Shown piece after piece: positions 27,415-36,303 of a stretch of 64,000 bases of DNA. The stretch spans positions 1,302,001 to 1,366,000 of the forward strand of contig NZ_PEFF01000001.1 in assembly GCF_002754375.1 (NCBI RefSeq). The letters are read 5' to 3'. How positions within the stretch are numbered: the first letter of the stretch is position 1; every line of letters starts with the position of its first letter. This DNA comes from Variovorax sp. 54. GTDB lineage: Bacteria; Pseudomonadota; Gammaproteobacteria; Burkholderiales; Burkholderiaceae_C. The position numbers and the translations under genes are program-made. The notes under the pieces are model-generated. The model saw nothing but the letters and a program-made list of their open reading frames with translations. It was not told the DNA's origin and did not search any database.

Positions 27415-28668
27415 ATGACCACCGCACCCACCCACCCGGCCGACCCGCGCCGCCACGACATCGACGCCCTGCGCGCCCTCGCCTTCCTGCTCGTCATCGT
27501 CTATCACGTGGGCATGTACTACGTGGCCGACTGGCCCTGGCACCTGAAAAGCCCGCACGCGGCCGAGTGGCTGCCGTGGCCGATGCGGGTGCTGAACCTG
27601 TGGCGCATGGACCTGGTGTTTCTCATCTCGGGCGTGTCACTGGGCTTCCTGAGCCGAGGCCAGGGCACCTGGGGGCTGCTGCGCAGCCGGGGCCTGCGGT
27701 TGATGCTGCCGCTGGCCTTCGGCATGGCGGTGGTCGTGCCCTACCAGGCCTATGCCGAAGGCGTGGCGCGCGGGCTGGTGGCGCCGGGCTTCGGCGCCTT
27801 CCTGCTGCGCTACCTGTCGATGGGTGCGCCGTGGCCCAAGGGGGCGTTCGCGGGGGCGGAGTTCGGCATCACCTGGAACCACCTCTGGTACCTGCCCTAC
27901 CTGTTTCTCTACACGGCGCTGGTCGCGCTGATGCTGCCGCTGTGGCGCTCGGCCGCCGGGCAGTGGGTGCGCCAGCGCTTCAACGGGCTGCGCGGCTGGC
28001 AGCTGCTGGTGCTGCCCGCGCTGCCGCTCGTGGTGTGGACGGTGCTGTTGGCCCGGCACTTCCCGGCCACGCACAACCTGGTGTGGGACTTCCACCTGCA
28101 CAGCATCTACTTCACCGTGTTCCTCTACGGCTACTGGATGGGCGTGGACACGGGTATCTGGCGCGAGCTCGAACGGCTGCGCCGCGTGTCGCTGCTGCTG
28201 GCGGTGGCGGCGATCGGCACGTTCATCGCGCTGCGCGTCGGGGCCAAGGCGCCGCCCACGGGGCTGTTGATGGACGTGCTGCGCAATGCCTACCTGTGGC
28301 TCGCGGTCGCCACCATCCTGGGCCATGGCCACCGCTACCTGAACCGCCCCTGGCCGTGGCTGCGCTGGGCCAACGAGTCGGTCTACCCCTGGTACGTGCT
28401 GCACCAGACGCTGATCGTCGCGGGCGTGGCGCTGCTGGCACCGCTCGCGCTGGGCCCGGTGTGGGAGCCGATGGTGCTGGTCGCCGTGACGATCGCCGGC
28501 TGCTGGTTGTTGACCGACGGGCTGATCCGCCGCGTCGGCTGGCTGCGGCCGTTGTTCGGGCTCAAACGCAAGCCCGAGCCGATGGTGGTTACGCAGCAGC
28601 CTGCTTCGGCGTCGTCGACGCCTCGTCCACCGGCACCAGGATGGCATTCGCCGTCGCCACGAGCTTGA
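27415..28668 (+). CDS. Acyltransferase family 3 membrane protein
   Basis: 417-residue integral membrane O-acyltransferase with about ten helices. The family motif is at the N-terminus (RRHDIDALRALAFLLVIVYHVGMYYV), with an Arg and the key His about ten residues apart, and WNHLWYLPYLFLYT follows. Relatives include OpgC and modify periplasmic glucans, O-antigen or exported lipids with acyl groups. Its 3' end overlaps the convergent thioesterase gene by 80 bp, so the last about 27 codons (a Pro/Ser-rich tail) are antisense to that gene. Confidence 0.88.
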   Translation: MTTAPTHPADPRRHDIDALRALAFLLVIVYHVGMYYVADWPWHLKSPHAAEWLPWPMRVLNLWRMDLVFLISGVSLGFLSRGQGTWGLLRSRGLRLMLPLAFGMAVVVPYQAYAEGVARGLVAPGFGAFLLRYLSMGAPWPKGAFAGAEFGITWNHLWYLPYLFLYTALVALMLPLWRSAAGQWVRQRFNGLRGWQLLVLPALPLVVWTVLLARHFPATHNLVWDFHLHSIYFTVFLYGYWMGVDTGIWRELERLRRVSLLLAVAAIGTFIALRVGAKAPPTGLLMDVLRNAYLWLAVATILGHGHRYLNRPWPWLRWANESVYPWYVLHQTLIVAGVALLAPLALGPVWEPMVLVAVTIAGCWLLTDGLIRRVGWLRPLFGLKRKPEPMVVTQQPASASSTPRPPAPGWHSPSPRA

Positions 28669-29032
28669 GCGCGTCGTCGCCCTGACCGGCAGGCTGCGCG
28701 AACAACTCAGCCCCGACGAACACCTGCTTGCGACCCGCCCTCACCACACGCCCGCGCGCCACGAAGGCCTCGCCAATGGCGGGCGAGATGCAGTTGACCG
28801 AGAAGTGCGAGGCCAGCACGCGGCCCGCCACGGTGGCGGCCGCGAAGCCGCTCACGGTGTCGAGCAGCGCGGCGATCATGCCCGCGTGCAGGAAGCCGGT
28901 GTACTGGCCCATGTCTTCCTCGCGCCATTGCATGCGCAGTTCGGCCTGCCCGTCGGCGGCCTGTGTGACGTCGAAGCCGGCCCAGCGGTTGAAGGCGGCC
29001 GAACGGTTGATGGCCTGGATCGTGTCGAGCAT
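28589..29032 (-). CDS. PaaI-family hotdog thioesterase
   Basis: 147-residue hotdog-fold acyl-CoA thioesterase. The family core FLHAGMIAALLDTVSGFAA carries the HaG start of the central helix with the catalytic Asp in LLDT, and LASHFSVNCISPA follows. It probably hydrolyses an aromatic or medium-chain acyl-CoA in the cytoplasm. The 3' end overlaps the convergent acyltransferase gene. Confidence 0.88.
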   Translation of the reverse strand: MLDTIQAINRSAAFNRWAGFDVTQAADGQAELRMQWREEDMGQYTGFLHAGMIAALLDTVSGFAAATVAGRVLASHFSVNCISPAIGEAFVARGRVVRAGRKQVFVGAELFAQPAGQGDDALKLVATANAILVPVDEASTTPKQAAA

Positions 29033-29269
29033 GGTGCGTGTCCTCTCAGATGAATCAATGGATGGAAAGTGAGGCCGACTCTAGAAAGCCGGGCCGCCGC
29101 GCGCCGTCTCTTGGGTGACCGATTCGCCGCCGGCAGATGCATGCGCGACAGCAGCACGCCCGCGTCACATCGGCGTCACCAAAAAAACTTGGCAACGCCT
29201 TAACCCCGTTCGCCCGCCTCGTCCGTAGAAGCAGAGATTCGTCACTGACTTTCTTCCGGAAGGCTTTCC

Positions 29270-30901
29270 ATGCACACACCGTTCTCCGCCCGTCCCCTCC
29301 TGCGCGCCACCGCCATCGCCGCCCTCTGGCTGACCGCGGGCGCCGGCGCCCACGCGCAGCTGCAGGCCGATGCCTCGCGCATCACGCAGGTCAAGGTCTA
29401 CCCCGGCAGTGCCACGGTGGAGCGCGTGGCGCGCGTCGCGGCCGGCAGCCGCTCGGTCACTTTTGCCTGCCTGCCGGCCGGGCTCGACGTGCAGAGCCTG
29501 CAGGTGTCCGCCGGCGCGGCGGTGCGCGTGGGCGAGACCTCGGTGCTCAGCGAGGCGCGCGAGCTTTCGGCGAACTGCGCCACCAGCGCGCTCGACGGCC
29601 GCATCCGCGAGCTCGAAGACCAGAAGGCCGCGCTGCAGGCCGAGACCGATGCGCTGGGCATGGTCACGGGTTATCTCAAGGGACTGTCGGGTGGCGAGTC
29701 GGGCCCCGGCGCGCGTGCGCCGATGGACGCGCGCAACCTCACGGCCGTGACCGACGCGATGCGCCGTTCGGGCCAGGACGCGCTGCTCAAGCAGCACCAG
29801 ATCCAGCGCCGCCAGACCGACCTCGACCGCCAGCTCAAGCCGCTGCTGGCCGAGCGTGGCCGCACGCAGGGCCAGGGTGCGCAGGTGACGGCGGTGACCG
29901 TCACGCTGGCCGCGAGTGCCGACGCCGAGGTGAAGCTCAGCTACCAGGTCAACGGCCCGGGCTGGACGCCGAGCTACCGCGCGCTGCTCGACACCACGAC
30001 GCGCAAGGTGCGCATCGAGCGCCAGGCGCTGGTGGCGCAGGCCACGGGCGAAGACTGGCGCGGCGTGAAGCTGGTGCTCTCCACCGGCCAGCCGCGCCGC
30101 GAGACCACGGGGCGCACGCCGAGCGCATGGCGCATCGGCATCGAGCCGCCGCCGCGCACGAACGCCGACATGGCGTACATGGCCGCGCCGATGCCCGCCG
30201 CCGCGCCGGCCGCCATCGCCGCCGACCGCAAGATGGCCATGGAGCGCGCCCGCGAGCCGCTGTTCGACGTGAGCGTGTTCGACAACAGCTTCGCCACCGA
30301 ATTTGCCGTGCCGCAAAGCATCGACATTCCTTCCAACGGCCAGCGCGTGACGCTGGCGCTGGGCCAGCACGAAGACACGGCGCAGCTCGCTGCACGCACC
30401 AGCCCGCGCGTGGACCCGAGCGCCTTCCTGGTCGCCGAGATGGCACAGCCCACGGGCGTGTGGCCGGCCGGCCCGATGCAGCTGTACCGCGACGGCAACT
30501 TCGTCGGCCAGGGTCGCTGGAATGCGCCGAGCGACGCGAAGCTCACGCTCTCGTTCGGCCGCGACGAACTGGTGCGCGTGCAGGTCGAGCCCGAGCGCGA
30601 CAACCAGGGTTCGGGCGGCTTCGCCGGCTCGCGCGCCGAGCGTCAGGTGCAGCGCGCCTACGTGGTCGAGAACCGTCACCGCACGCCGATCGCCGTGCAG
30701 GTGCTGGAGGCCGCGCCGGTGTCGGTCGACGAGCAGGTGCGGGTGACCACGCGCTTTGCACCGCAACCTGCCGATCAGGCGTGGAACAAGCAGCCGGGTC
30801 TGGCGATGTGGCGCTTCGACCTCGACGCGGGGCAGACGGCGCGCGTGTCGGCGGACTACACGATCGGGTATCCGAAGGATGCGCGGTTGCAGATGCGCTG
30901 A
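29270..30901 (+). CDS. DUF4139 (mucoidy-inhibitor MuiA-like) exported protein
   Basis: 543-residue protein with a signal peptide (residues 1-27, ending AHAQ), an N-terminal DUF4140 domain (ITQVKVYPGSATVERVARV) followed by a helical coiled-coil-like segment (residues about 100-205) and a C-terminal DUF4139 beta domain (YQVNGPGWTPSYRALLDT, LVLSTGQPRRE, ending ADYTIGYPKDARL). Relatives are annotated as MuiA-like in other bacteria; their molecular role is not established. It ends 43 bp before the inverted repeat at 30945. Confidence 0.88.
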   Translation: MHTPFSARPLLRATAIAALWLTAGAGAHAQLQADASRITQVKVYPGSATVERVARVAAGSRSVTFACLPAGLDVQSLQVSAGAAVRVGETSVLSEARELSANCATSALDGRIRELEDQKAALQAETDALGMVTGYLKGLSGGESGPGARAPMDARNLTAVTDAMRRSGQDALLKQHQIQRRQTDLDRQLKPLLAERGRTQGQGAQVTAVTVTLAASADAEVKLSYQVNGPGWTPSYRALLDTTTRKVRIERQALVAQATGEDWRGVKLVLSTGQPRRETTGRTPSAWRIGIEPPPRTNADMAYMAAPMPAAAPAAIAADRKMAMERAREPLFDVSVFDNSFATEFAVPQSIDIPSNGQRVTLALGQHEDTAQLAARTSPRVDPSAFLVAEMAQPTGVWPAGPMQLYRDGNFVGQGRWNAPSDAKLTLSFGRDELVRVQVEPERDNQGSGGFAGSRAERQVQRAYVVENRHRTPIAVQVLEAAPVSVDEQVRVTTRFAPQPADQAWNKQPGLAMWRFDLDAGQTARVSADYTIGYPKDARLQMR

Positions 30902-30944
30902 TGGCGTGTGTTCAGGGCGTGTGCACAGGCCACCGGGTACTTCC

Positions 30945-31138
30945 CTCCGCGAATGTCCCCCGGGGCTTCGCCCCTCCTCCTTGATTTCGCTGCGGGAAGC
31001 ACCCAGTGCCCTGCGCACGGGACGCAGCGCTGGTGTTCAGCCGATCAACGACTGCACTGTCCACCGCTCACGTCGATGGGGTGCCTTGCGCAGCGAAATC
31101 AAGGAGGAGGGGCGAAGCCCCGGGGGACATTCGCGGAG
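30945..31138. repeat. Perfect 50-bp inverted repeat with 94-bp spacer
   Basis: The arm 30945-30994 is identical, base for base, to the reverse complement of 31089-31138. The arm contains CCCCCGGGGCTTCGCCCC and TCCTCCTTGATTTCGCTGCG. With a few mismatches pairing extends inward to GCACCC/GGGTGC (about 61 bp in all). I recognise it as a dispersed Comamonadaceae repeat. It fills most of the gap between the convergent DUF4139 and TonB-receptor genes and can act as a strong bidirectional hairpin. Confidence 0.92.
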
Positions 31139-31183
31139 CAAGGCTCCCCGTCGGCGGGAGCGCCGCCCTGAACACTCAGCCCT

Positions 31184-33370
31184 TCAAAAATCAAACTTCG
31201 CTGACACCTCGAAGGTCCGCCGCGGCGCCAGCAACACCTGGCTCGCGGCACGACCAGTCCATGTCGCGTAGAGCCGGTCCGTCAGATTGCGCACACGAAA
31301 ACTCAGCAGCGCATTCTTCAAGCGATAGCTCACGGCCGCATCCACCGTCGTGAAGCCGTTGATGCGGATCTGGTTGGCGTTGTCGGTGTACATCGGCCCC
31401 GTGTGGTTCAACGACGCGAAGTACTCGAACTTCGAGCCGTCGGGCCGGTAGGTGGCGAAGATGTTGGCCATGCGCTCGGGCACGTTCGGCGGGGTCTTTC
31501 CTACGCGCGAGACGTTGCCGGCTTCGACCAGCGTGTCGAAGCGCGCATCGAGCGCCGCGAGGTTGCCCGCCAGCGTCCATTCGCGCGTGGGCTTCCACAC
31601 GGCCGACAGCTCGAGGCCGCGCGACGACTGGCGGCCATTGTTCACGGTGGTGGCGGCGTTGTTCGGGTCGCGCGAGAGCACGTTGTCGAGTTCGATCTTG
31701 TACAGCGCCGCGGTCCACTCCAGGTTGGCTGCGGGCAGGCTCTGCTTGAAGCCCACCTCGGCCTGCTTGCCGCGCGACATCGGGAACGCGGCGTTCGACG
31801 CCGAGAGCAGGAACAGCGAACCCACCGGCAGCGTGGCGTTGGTGTACTGCGCGTACAGGCTCGACTGCGGCGACAGGTCGTACACCGCGCCGATGCGCCC
31901 CGAGGTGGCGCGGTAGCTCGCGCCGAAGCGCGCGACGCTGCCCGCGTTCAGGTCCCAGATGCGGCGGTCGACCTCGGTGCGGTCGTGGCGCAGGCCGCCG
32001 ACCAGCGTGAGGTCGCGCATCGGCTTGAGCGCGTCTTCCACGAAGACCGAGGCGACCTTCACGCGCGAGAAGGTGTCGGCGCGGTTGCCCGCGCCGGTGG
32101 TCAGCGCGGGGTTGTCGTCGAAGTAGCCGGTGTACGGGTCGAACACCGGCACGCGCAGTTGCATGGCGGTGGCGGCGCTGCTGTTCGAGAAGCGGCGCTG
32201 GCTGCCGAAGCGCGTCTCGCTGTACTCGCCGCCGACGACGAAGCGGTTGTCCAGCCCGGCGATCTTTCCCTTGTGCGTGGCGTCGAAGCGGTCGAGCCAG
32301 AAGTCCTGGTCGTGCGTGATGAGCGTCTGGTCGCGCGCGATGCTGGCCGGCGGCACGAAGGTGGCGCTTTCGGAATTGCGGAACATGCGCTTCGACTGGT
32401 TGGCCGAGAACTCGTTGCGCCACGACCAGCCGCTGTTTAGCTGACCCGTGAGGCGTGCGCGCAGCCAGTAGGTTTCTGAGGAGTTCTCGTCGTCGCGCAC
32501 GTTGTAGTTGGTGCGCGCCATGCGCCGGTCGATCACGCGGCCGTCGGGCGTGCTGACGACGTTGGTGGGTTGCGTGGCGAAGCTGCGCGGCACGAGCGGC
32601 GTGCCCCAGTAGGCGTCGTTGTCGTCGCGCAGGTAGTCGAACGACAGGTCGAGCTTCACCGAGCCGCCCAGGTCCACCAGCAGGCCGCTCGTGAAGTGGT
32701 CGATGCGCTCGCCGTTGCGGTCGATGGTGCCCACCTGGGTGTCGTTGCGGCTGTAGTCGAGCCGGTAGGCGCTGGCCTCGCCCAGCGCGCCGCCGAAGCC
32801 GAAGGCCGCGCGCGTGGAGCCGTAGCTGCCGTACGAGAGCAGCGCTTCCTTGTGCGGGTTGCTGCGGTCGGGCCGCTTGGTCACGAAGTTGACGATGCCG
32901 CCGATGGCGCCCTCGCCGTCGAGCACCGAGGCCGGGCCCTTGAGCACTTCGATGCGCTCGTAGTTCCAGGTGTCCTGCACGCGGTTGGTGACGCCCGCAC
33001 CCGAACTGCGCACGCCGTCGTAGAGGTACATGAGGCTGGTGAAGCCGCGCAGCGACAGCGTGGTCGGCGACGAGGGCGGACCGCCGCCCGACAGGCCCGC
33101 CATGCCGCGCAGCGCTTCGCTGAAGGTGCGCGCGCCGCGCTGCTGGATCGCGTCCTGCGACAGGATCTCGACCGAGGCCGGCGTCTCGCGCACCGACAGG
33201 CCCAGGCGCGAGGCGGTGCTGCTCGAATCATCGAGGTGCAGGCTGTTCGCGTCGCGGCTGCCTTCGATGGTGACGGTGCCGAGTTCGGCATTGCTGCTGC
33301 CTTGTGCGGAGGCAACCTGGAAAGCGGTGAAGGCGGCCAGCGCGACGGCGGTGCGGGTGAACGGGGTCAT
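31184..33370 (-). CDS. TonB-dependent siderophore-type receptor (ABC-linked)
   Basis: 728-residue outer-membrane receptor. A signal peptide (MTPFTRTAVALAAFTAFQVASAQ) is followed by a plug domain (GLSVRETPASVEILSQDAIQQRG, the plug end ERIEVLKGPASVLDGEGAIGGIVNFVTKRP) and a 22-strand barrel ending in aromatic FDF. It would import a metal-chelate or similar ligand using TonB energy. The TonB-box-like GTVTIEG follows the signal. It is the last gene of the run rpmJ2-ABC-permease-permease-receptor, 37 bp after the second permease. Close TonB siderophore receptors suggest iron, while the operon context suggests zinc; the ligand is unknown. Confidence 0.93.
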   Translation of the reverse strand: MTPFTRTAVALAAFTAFQVASAQGSSNAELGTVTIEGSRDANSLHLDDSSSTASRLGLSVRETPASVEILSQDAIQQRGARTFSEALRGMAGLSGGGPPSSPTTLSLRGFTSLMYLYDGVRSSGAGVTNRVQDTWNYERIEVLKGPASVLDGEGAIGGIVNFVTKRPDRSNPHKEALLSYGSYGSTRAAFGFGGALGEASAYRLDYSRNDTQVGTIDRNGERIDHFTSGLLVDLGGSVKLDLSFDYLRDDNDAYWGTPLVPRSFATQPTNVVSTPDGRVIDRRMARTNYNVRDDENSSETYWLRARLTGQLNSGWSWRNEFSANQSKRMFRNSESATFVPPASIARDQTLITHDQDFWLDRFDATHKGKIAGLDNRFVVGGEYSETRFGSQRRFSNSSAATAMQLRVPVFDPYTGYFDDNPALTTGAGNRADTFSRVKVASVFVEDALKPMRDLTLVGGLRHDRTEVDRRIWDLNAGSVARFGASYRATSGRIGAVYDLSPQSSLYAQYTNATLPVGSLFLLSASNAAFPMSRGKQAEVGFKQSLPAANLEWTAALYKIELDNVLSRDPNNAATTVNNGRQSSRGLELSAVWKPTREWTLAGNLAALDARFDTLVEAGNVSRVGKTPPNVPERMANIFATYRPDGSKFEYFASLNHTGPMYTDNANQIRINGFTTVDAAVSYRLKNALLSFRVRNLTDRLYATWTGRAASQVLLAPRRTFEVSAKFDF

Positions 33371-33407
33371 GGAACGGTGCAGTGAAGGAAATGGAAAAGG
33401 CGATGCA

Positions 33408-34892
33408 TCAGGCGACCGAGAAACGCCGCAGCCGCCAGGCCGCGAGGCCGAACAGCAGCAGGCTCGGCACCAGCAGTTGCAGCACGGCCAGCGCGGCCTG
33501 CCCGCGCACGAGGTCGGCGGGCTCCTCGTGCCATGCGAAAGTGGGCATGCGGTCGAAGTCGGCCGGCACGAGTGCGTCGCGCGCATCGATGCGCGGGAAG
33601 AAGAAACCCTTCCACGCGTCGTGGTGCGCCACGGTCTGCGCGTCGAAGCGCGCATGGCGGCGCGCGCCGTTGCCGGCCAGCGCGGTCATGCCTTCGTAGG
33701 CCACGGCCGCTGGCGACACGGCGCCGAAGCGGCCCAGCAGCGCCTGCTGTTGCGCCTGCTGTGCATCGAAGCGCGCGAGCGCGGGGCGGATCGCCTCATC
33801 GACCTCGCGCTGGATGCGGTAGTTGGCCAGCGAGCGGCCGGCGATCTCGATCTTGCCGTCGCGCGGCACGAGGATGGCGCCCTGCCCTACGTGCTGGTAC
33901 TCGGTGCCCAGCAGGTCCTGGTAGCGTTTCATCGCCTCGGCCGTGACCACGCGCTGGCGCGTGGCCAGCTCGGTGCGCGAGGGCGCGGGGCTGGCCTGCG
34001 TGACGGCCAGGTTGAGCAGCACCGGCGCGACCAGCACCAGCAGCACCCAGGCGATGACCAGCACCATCGCGTTCGTCGCCGACGAGGCGCCGAAGGCATT
34101 CACCGCCACCACCAGCGCAAACCAGAACAGCGCGTAGGCGCCGACCAGCAGCGCCCACCACAGCGTGGTGCTGCCCGCGTCGCCCGCCGTGAGCCCTGCA
34201 TAGCGCGCGATCCACAGCACCGCCACCGGCAGCAGCACGGCCGGCCCCAGCAGCACCGCCGCGCGCACCGTGAGCTTGCCCGCGAGCAACGTGCGCAGCC
34301 GCAGCGGTTGCGACAGCAGCAGGCGCAAGGTGCCGTTCTCGCGCTCGGCCGACAGCAGGTTGTAGCTGAGCGCAAAGATCAAGAGCGGCAGCAGGTAGAC
34401 GATGACGAAGGCCAAGTCGAAATGCCCGCTCAACAGGTGCCACGGGTTCTCGATGTCGCTGGGGTTCATGAACACGACACGGCTCTGGTTCGTGACCTTG
34501 TACTGACTCGGGAACAGGTCGCTCTGCCCCAGCGCGACCGGGCCCAGCGGCGCGGTCGGCAGCAGCACGTGCTGGCCGCCGTAGCCGCTCGCCATGCGCG
34601 ACGGGTCGGCCGGGTTCTCGAAGGGCGTGGGCTGTGCGGTGCCGGCGAAGATGGCTTCGAGCAGCGTGCGCTGCGCGGTGCGGGTGTCGCGGTCGGCCTG
34701 CGCCACCGCCGCCTGCGCGCGGTCGCGCTTGGCGGTCTGCAGCAGGCCGTTGCCCAACGCATAGGCCACGAGCAAAAGGAACAGCGCGCCGACGACCCAG
34801 AGGCCGCGTTCGGTGAGCATCAAACGGACTTCCTGGCGCATCACGGCCAGCAGGCGACGGCCTTGGGGAGGATGGATGGACATGGGTGGCAT
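33408..34892 (-). CDS. ABC-2-type permease with DUF3526-like domain (second)
   Basis: 494-residue permease. One membrane helix near the N-terminus (GLWVVGALFLLLVAYALGNG) is followed by a large external loop of about 130 residues, then five or more helices (FVIVYLLPLLIFALSYNLL, ALFWFALVVAVNAFG, MVLVIAWVLLVLVAPVLL), another about 140-residue loop and a last helix. The NGTLRLLLSQPL motif is typical of ABC-2 permeases. It starts 6 bp after the other permease; ATG at 34883 is an alternative. Substrate unknown. Confidence 0.87.
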   Translation of the reverse strand: MPPMSIHPPQGRRLLAVMRQEVRLMLTERGLWVVGALFLLLVAYALGNGLLQTAKRDRAQAAVAQADRDTRTAQRTLLEAIFAGTAQPTPFENPADPSRMASGYGGQHVLLPTAPLGPVALGQSDLFPSQYKVTNQSRVVFMNPSDIENPWHLLSGHFDLAFVIVYLLPLLIFALSYNLLSAERENGTLRLLLSQPLRLRTLLAGKLTVRAAVLLGPAVLLPVAVLWIARYAGLTAGDAGSTTLWWALLVGAYALFWFALVVAVNAFGASSATNAMVLVIAWVLLVLVAPVLLNLAVTQASPAPSRTELATRQRVVTAEAMKRYQDLLGTEYQHVGQGAILVPRDGKIEIAGRSLANYRIQREVDEAIRPALARFDAQQAQQQALLGRFGAVSPAAVAYEGMTALAGNGARRHARFDAQTVAHHDAWKGFFFPRIDARDALVPADFDRMPTFAWHEEPADLVRGQAALAVLQLLVPSLLLFGLAAWRLRRFSVA

Positions 34893-34898
34893 CCCCTC

Positions 34899-36299
34899 TC
34901 AGAGCGCGCGCTGGCGCAGGGTGGCGAAGGCCGCGAACGCCGCCGCGAGCAGCAGGCCGACGCACAGCACGAGAAAGCTGCGCGCCTGGTGCCGCAGCGC
35001 CCACCCCGCCCCGGGCGGGTGGTAGTCGAAGGGCGGCACGGTGGCCCAGAGGTCGGCCGTGGCCTGGTAGGAAAAGTGGCGGTCGCCGAGCGGATCGGCA
35101 TGCGCCACGAGGTCCTTGCTCATCAGGTCCTGGATGTTGCGGCGGTGCAGTTCGGCCGCCGTGGTGAAGCGGCGGTGGTGCGAGAAGTCGGTGCCCGCCA
35201 TGCCCATCGAGAAGCTGCGCACGGCGAGCAGCGGCAGCAGCAGGCCGCTCCACTCCTGCACTTTCTGCTGCTGTTCCCAGGTGTCCCACAGGCGGCCGTA
35301 GTGGCGGTCGTACACGGGGTACGAGGCCTGGTCGTCCAGGCGCAGCGCAATGCCCCATTTGCTCAGCGGCACGTCGCGCCCCCAGCGTTCGGTGGTGCCG
35401 AAGTTCTGCTGCCAGACCTGGTTCGACACGGCCTTGAGCTCCGCACCGAGCGCTTTGTTGAACTCGAGCCGCGTCGGGCTCGGGAACCACGTGCGCGAGA
35501 GTTCGGAGAGCACGCGCGGCGCCATCACAGCCTGCCCGATCCACAGCGCGAGCAGCACGGTGATCGCCATGCGCGAGGTGGCCGACAGCGCCGACACGCC
35601 CAGCACGAGGAACACGAAGATGCCGAGGTACACCGCGTAGCCCAGCGACCACGCGCCCAGCCGCAGCAGCGCATCGATGCGCCCGCCCGGTTCCGCGCCC
35701 ACCGCCACGGCAACGGCCGCGACCAGCGCCGCCGGCACCAACAGCACCGCAAGCAGCGCCGACAGCGCAAGCGCCTTGCCGGCCAGCAACCGCAGCGGCG
35801 CCACACCCAGGCTCAGCGTCTGGCGCAGGATGCCCTGCTCGCGCTCGCCCGCGAAGGCATTGAAGCCCAGCACGATCACCAGCAGCGGGCCGAGCACCTG
35901 CAATATCCAGCCCACCGACAGGTTGCCGAAGCGCTGCAGGCCGGTCGCGTCCTGCGCGGCATTGAACTTGACCTCGCTCTGGCGGTGCGCCTGCAGCCAC
36001 ACGGTGCTGCCGATGTAGGGGTTGATGCCCGCATCGACCATCGACAGCGGCGGCTCGGGCTTGAAGGCATGCATGCCCTGGTGCGCGGCGTCGTGCGGGT
36101 GGCGCTTGTCCTGGTGCAGCCAGTCGCGGTAGTCCATGGCCTGTGCGGCGACCTGCTCGGCATGCGCGCCGCGCTGGTGCGCCCAGCCGACGGCCAGTGC
36201 GGTGAAGAGCAGCACGGCCACGAGACCGCCGGCCCAGTACAGGCGGCCGTCGCGCAGGCGTTCGGTGAATTCGCGTCGGGCGATCCAGTGCATCAGCAT
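34899..36299 (-). CDS. ABC-2-type permease with DUF3526-like domain (first), His-rich external loop
   Basis: 466-residue paralogue of the next permease, same topology: N-terminal helix, large external loop, helix cluster, second loop, last helix. The motif EREQGILRQTLSLG marks an ABC-2 permease. The first external loop has a His-rich segment (LHQDKRHPHDAAHQGMHAF, six His in about 19 residues) that could bind a metal ion; this is suggestive only. It starts 4 bp after the ATPase gene stops, so the two permeases probably form a heterodimer driven by that ATPase. Confidence 0.87.
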   Translation of the reverse strand: MLMHWIARREFTERLRDGRLYWAGGLVAVLLFTALAVGWAHQRGAHAEQVAAQAMDYRDWLHQDKRHPHDAAHQGMHAFKPEPPLSMVDAGINPYIGSTVWLQAHRQSEVKFNAAQDATGLQRFGNLSVGWILQVLGPLLVIVLGFNAFAGEREQGILRQTLSLGVAPLRLLAGKALALSALLAVLLVPAALVAAVAVAVGAEPGGRIDALLRLGAWSLGYAVYLGIFVFLVLGVSALSATSRMAITVLLALWIGQAVMAPRVLSELSRTWFPSPTRLEFNKALGAELKAVSNQVWQQNFGTTERWGRDVPLSKWGIALRLDDQASYPVYDRHYGRLWDTWEQQQKVQEWSGLLLPLLAVRSFSMGMAGTDFSHHRRFTTAAELHRRNIQDLMSKDLVAHADPLGDRHFSYQATADLWATVPPFDYHPPGAGWALRHQARSFLVLCVGLLLAAAFAAFATLRQRAL

Positions 36300-36303
36300 C
36301 TGA

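Noticed and set aside
26126..27427. In-frame 5' extension of amt giving an 834-residue protein
   Set aside because: The extension overlaps the LytTR gene in another frame and has no Amt homology; the start at 26125 gives the normal protein and follows the sigma54 promoter.
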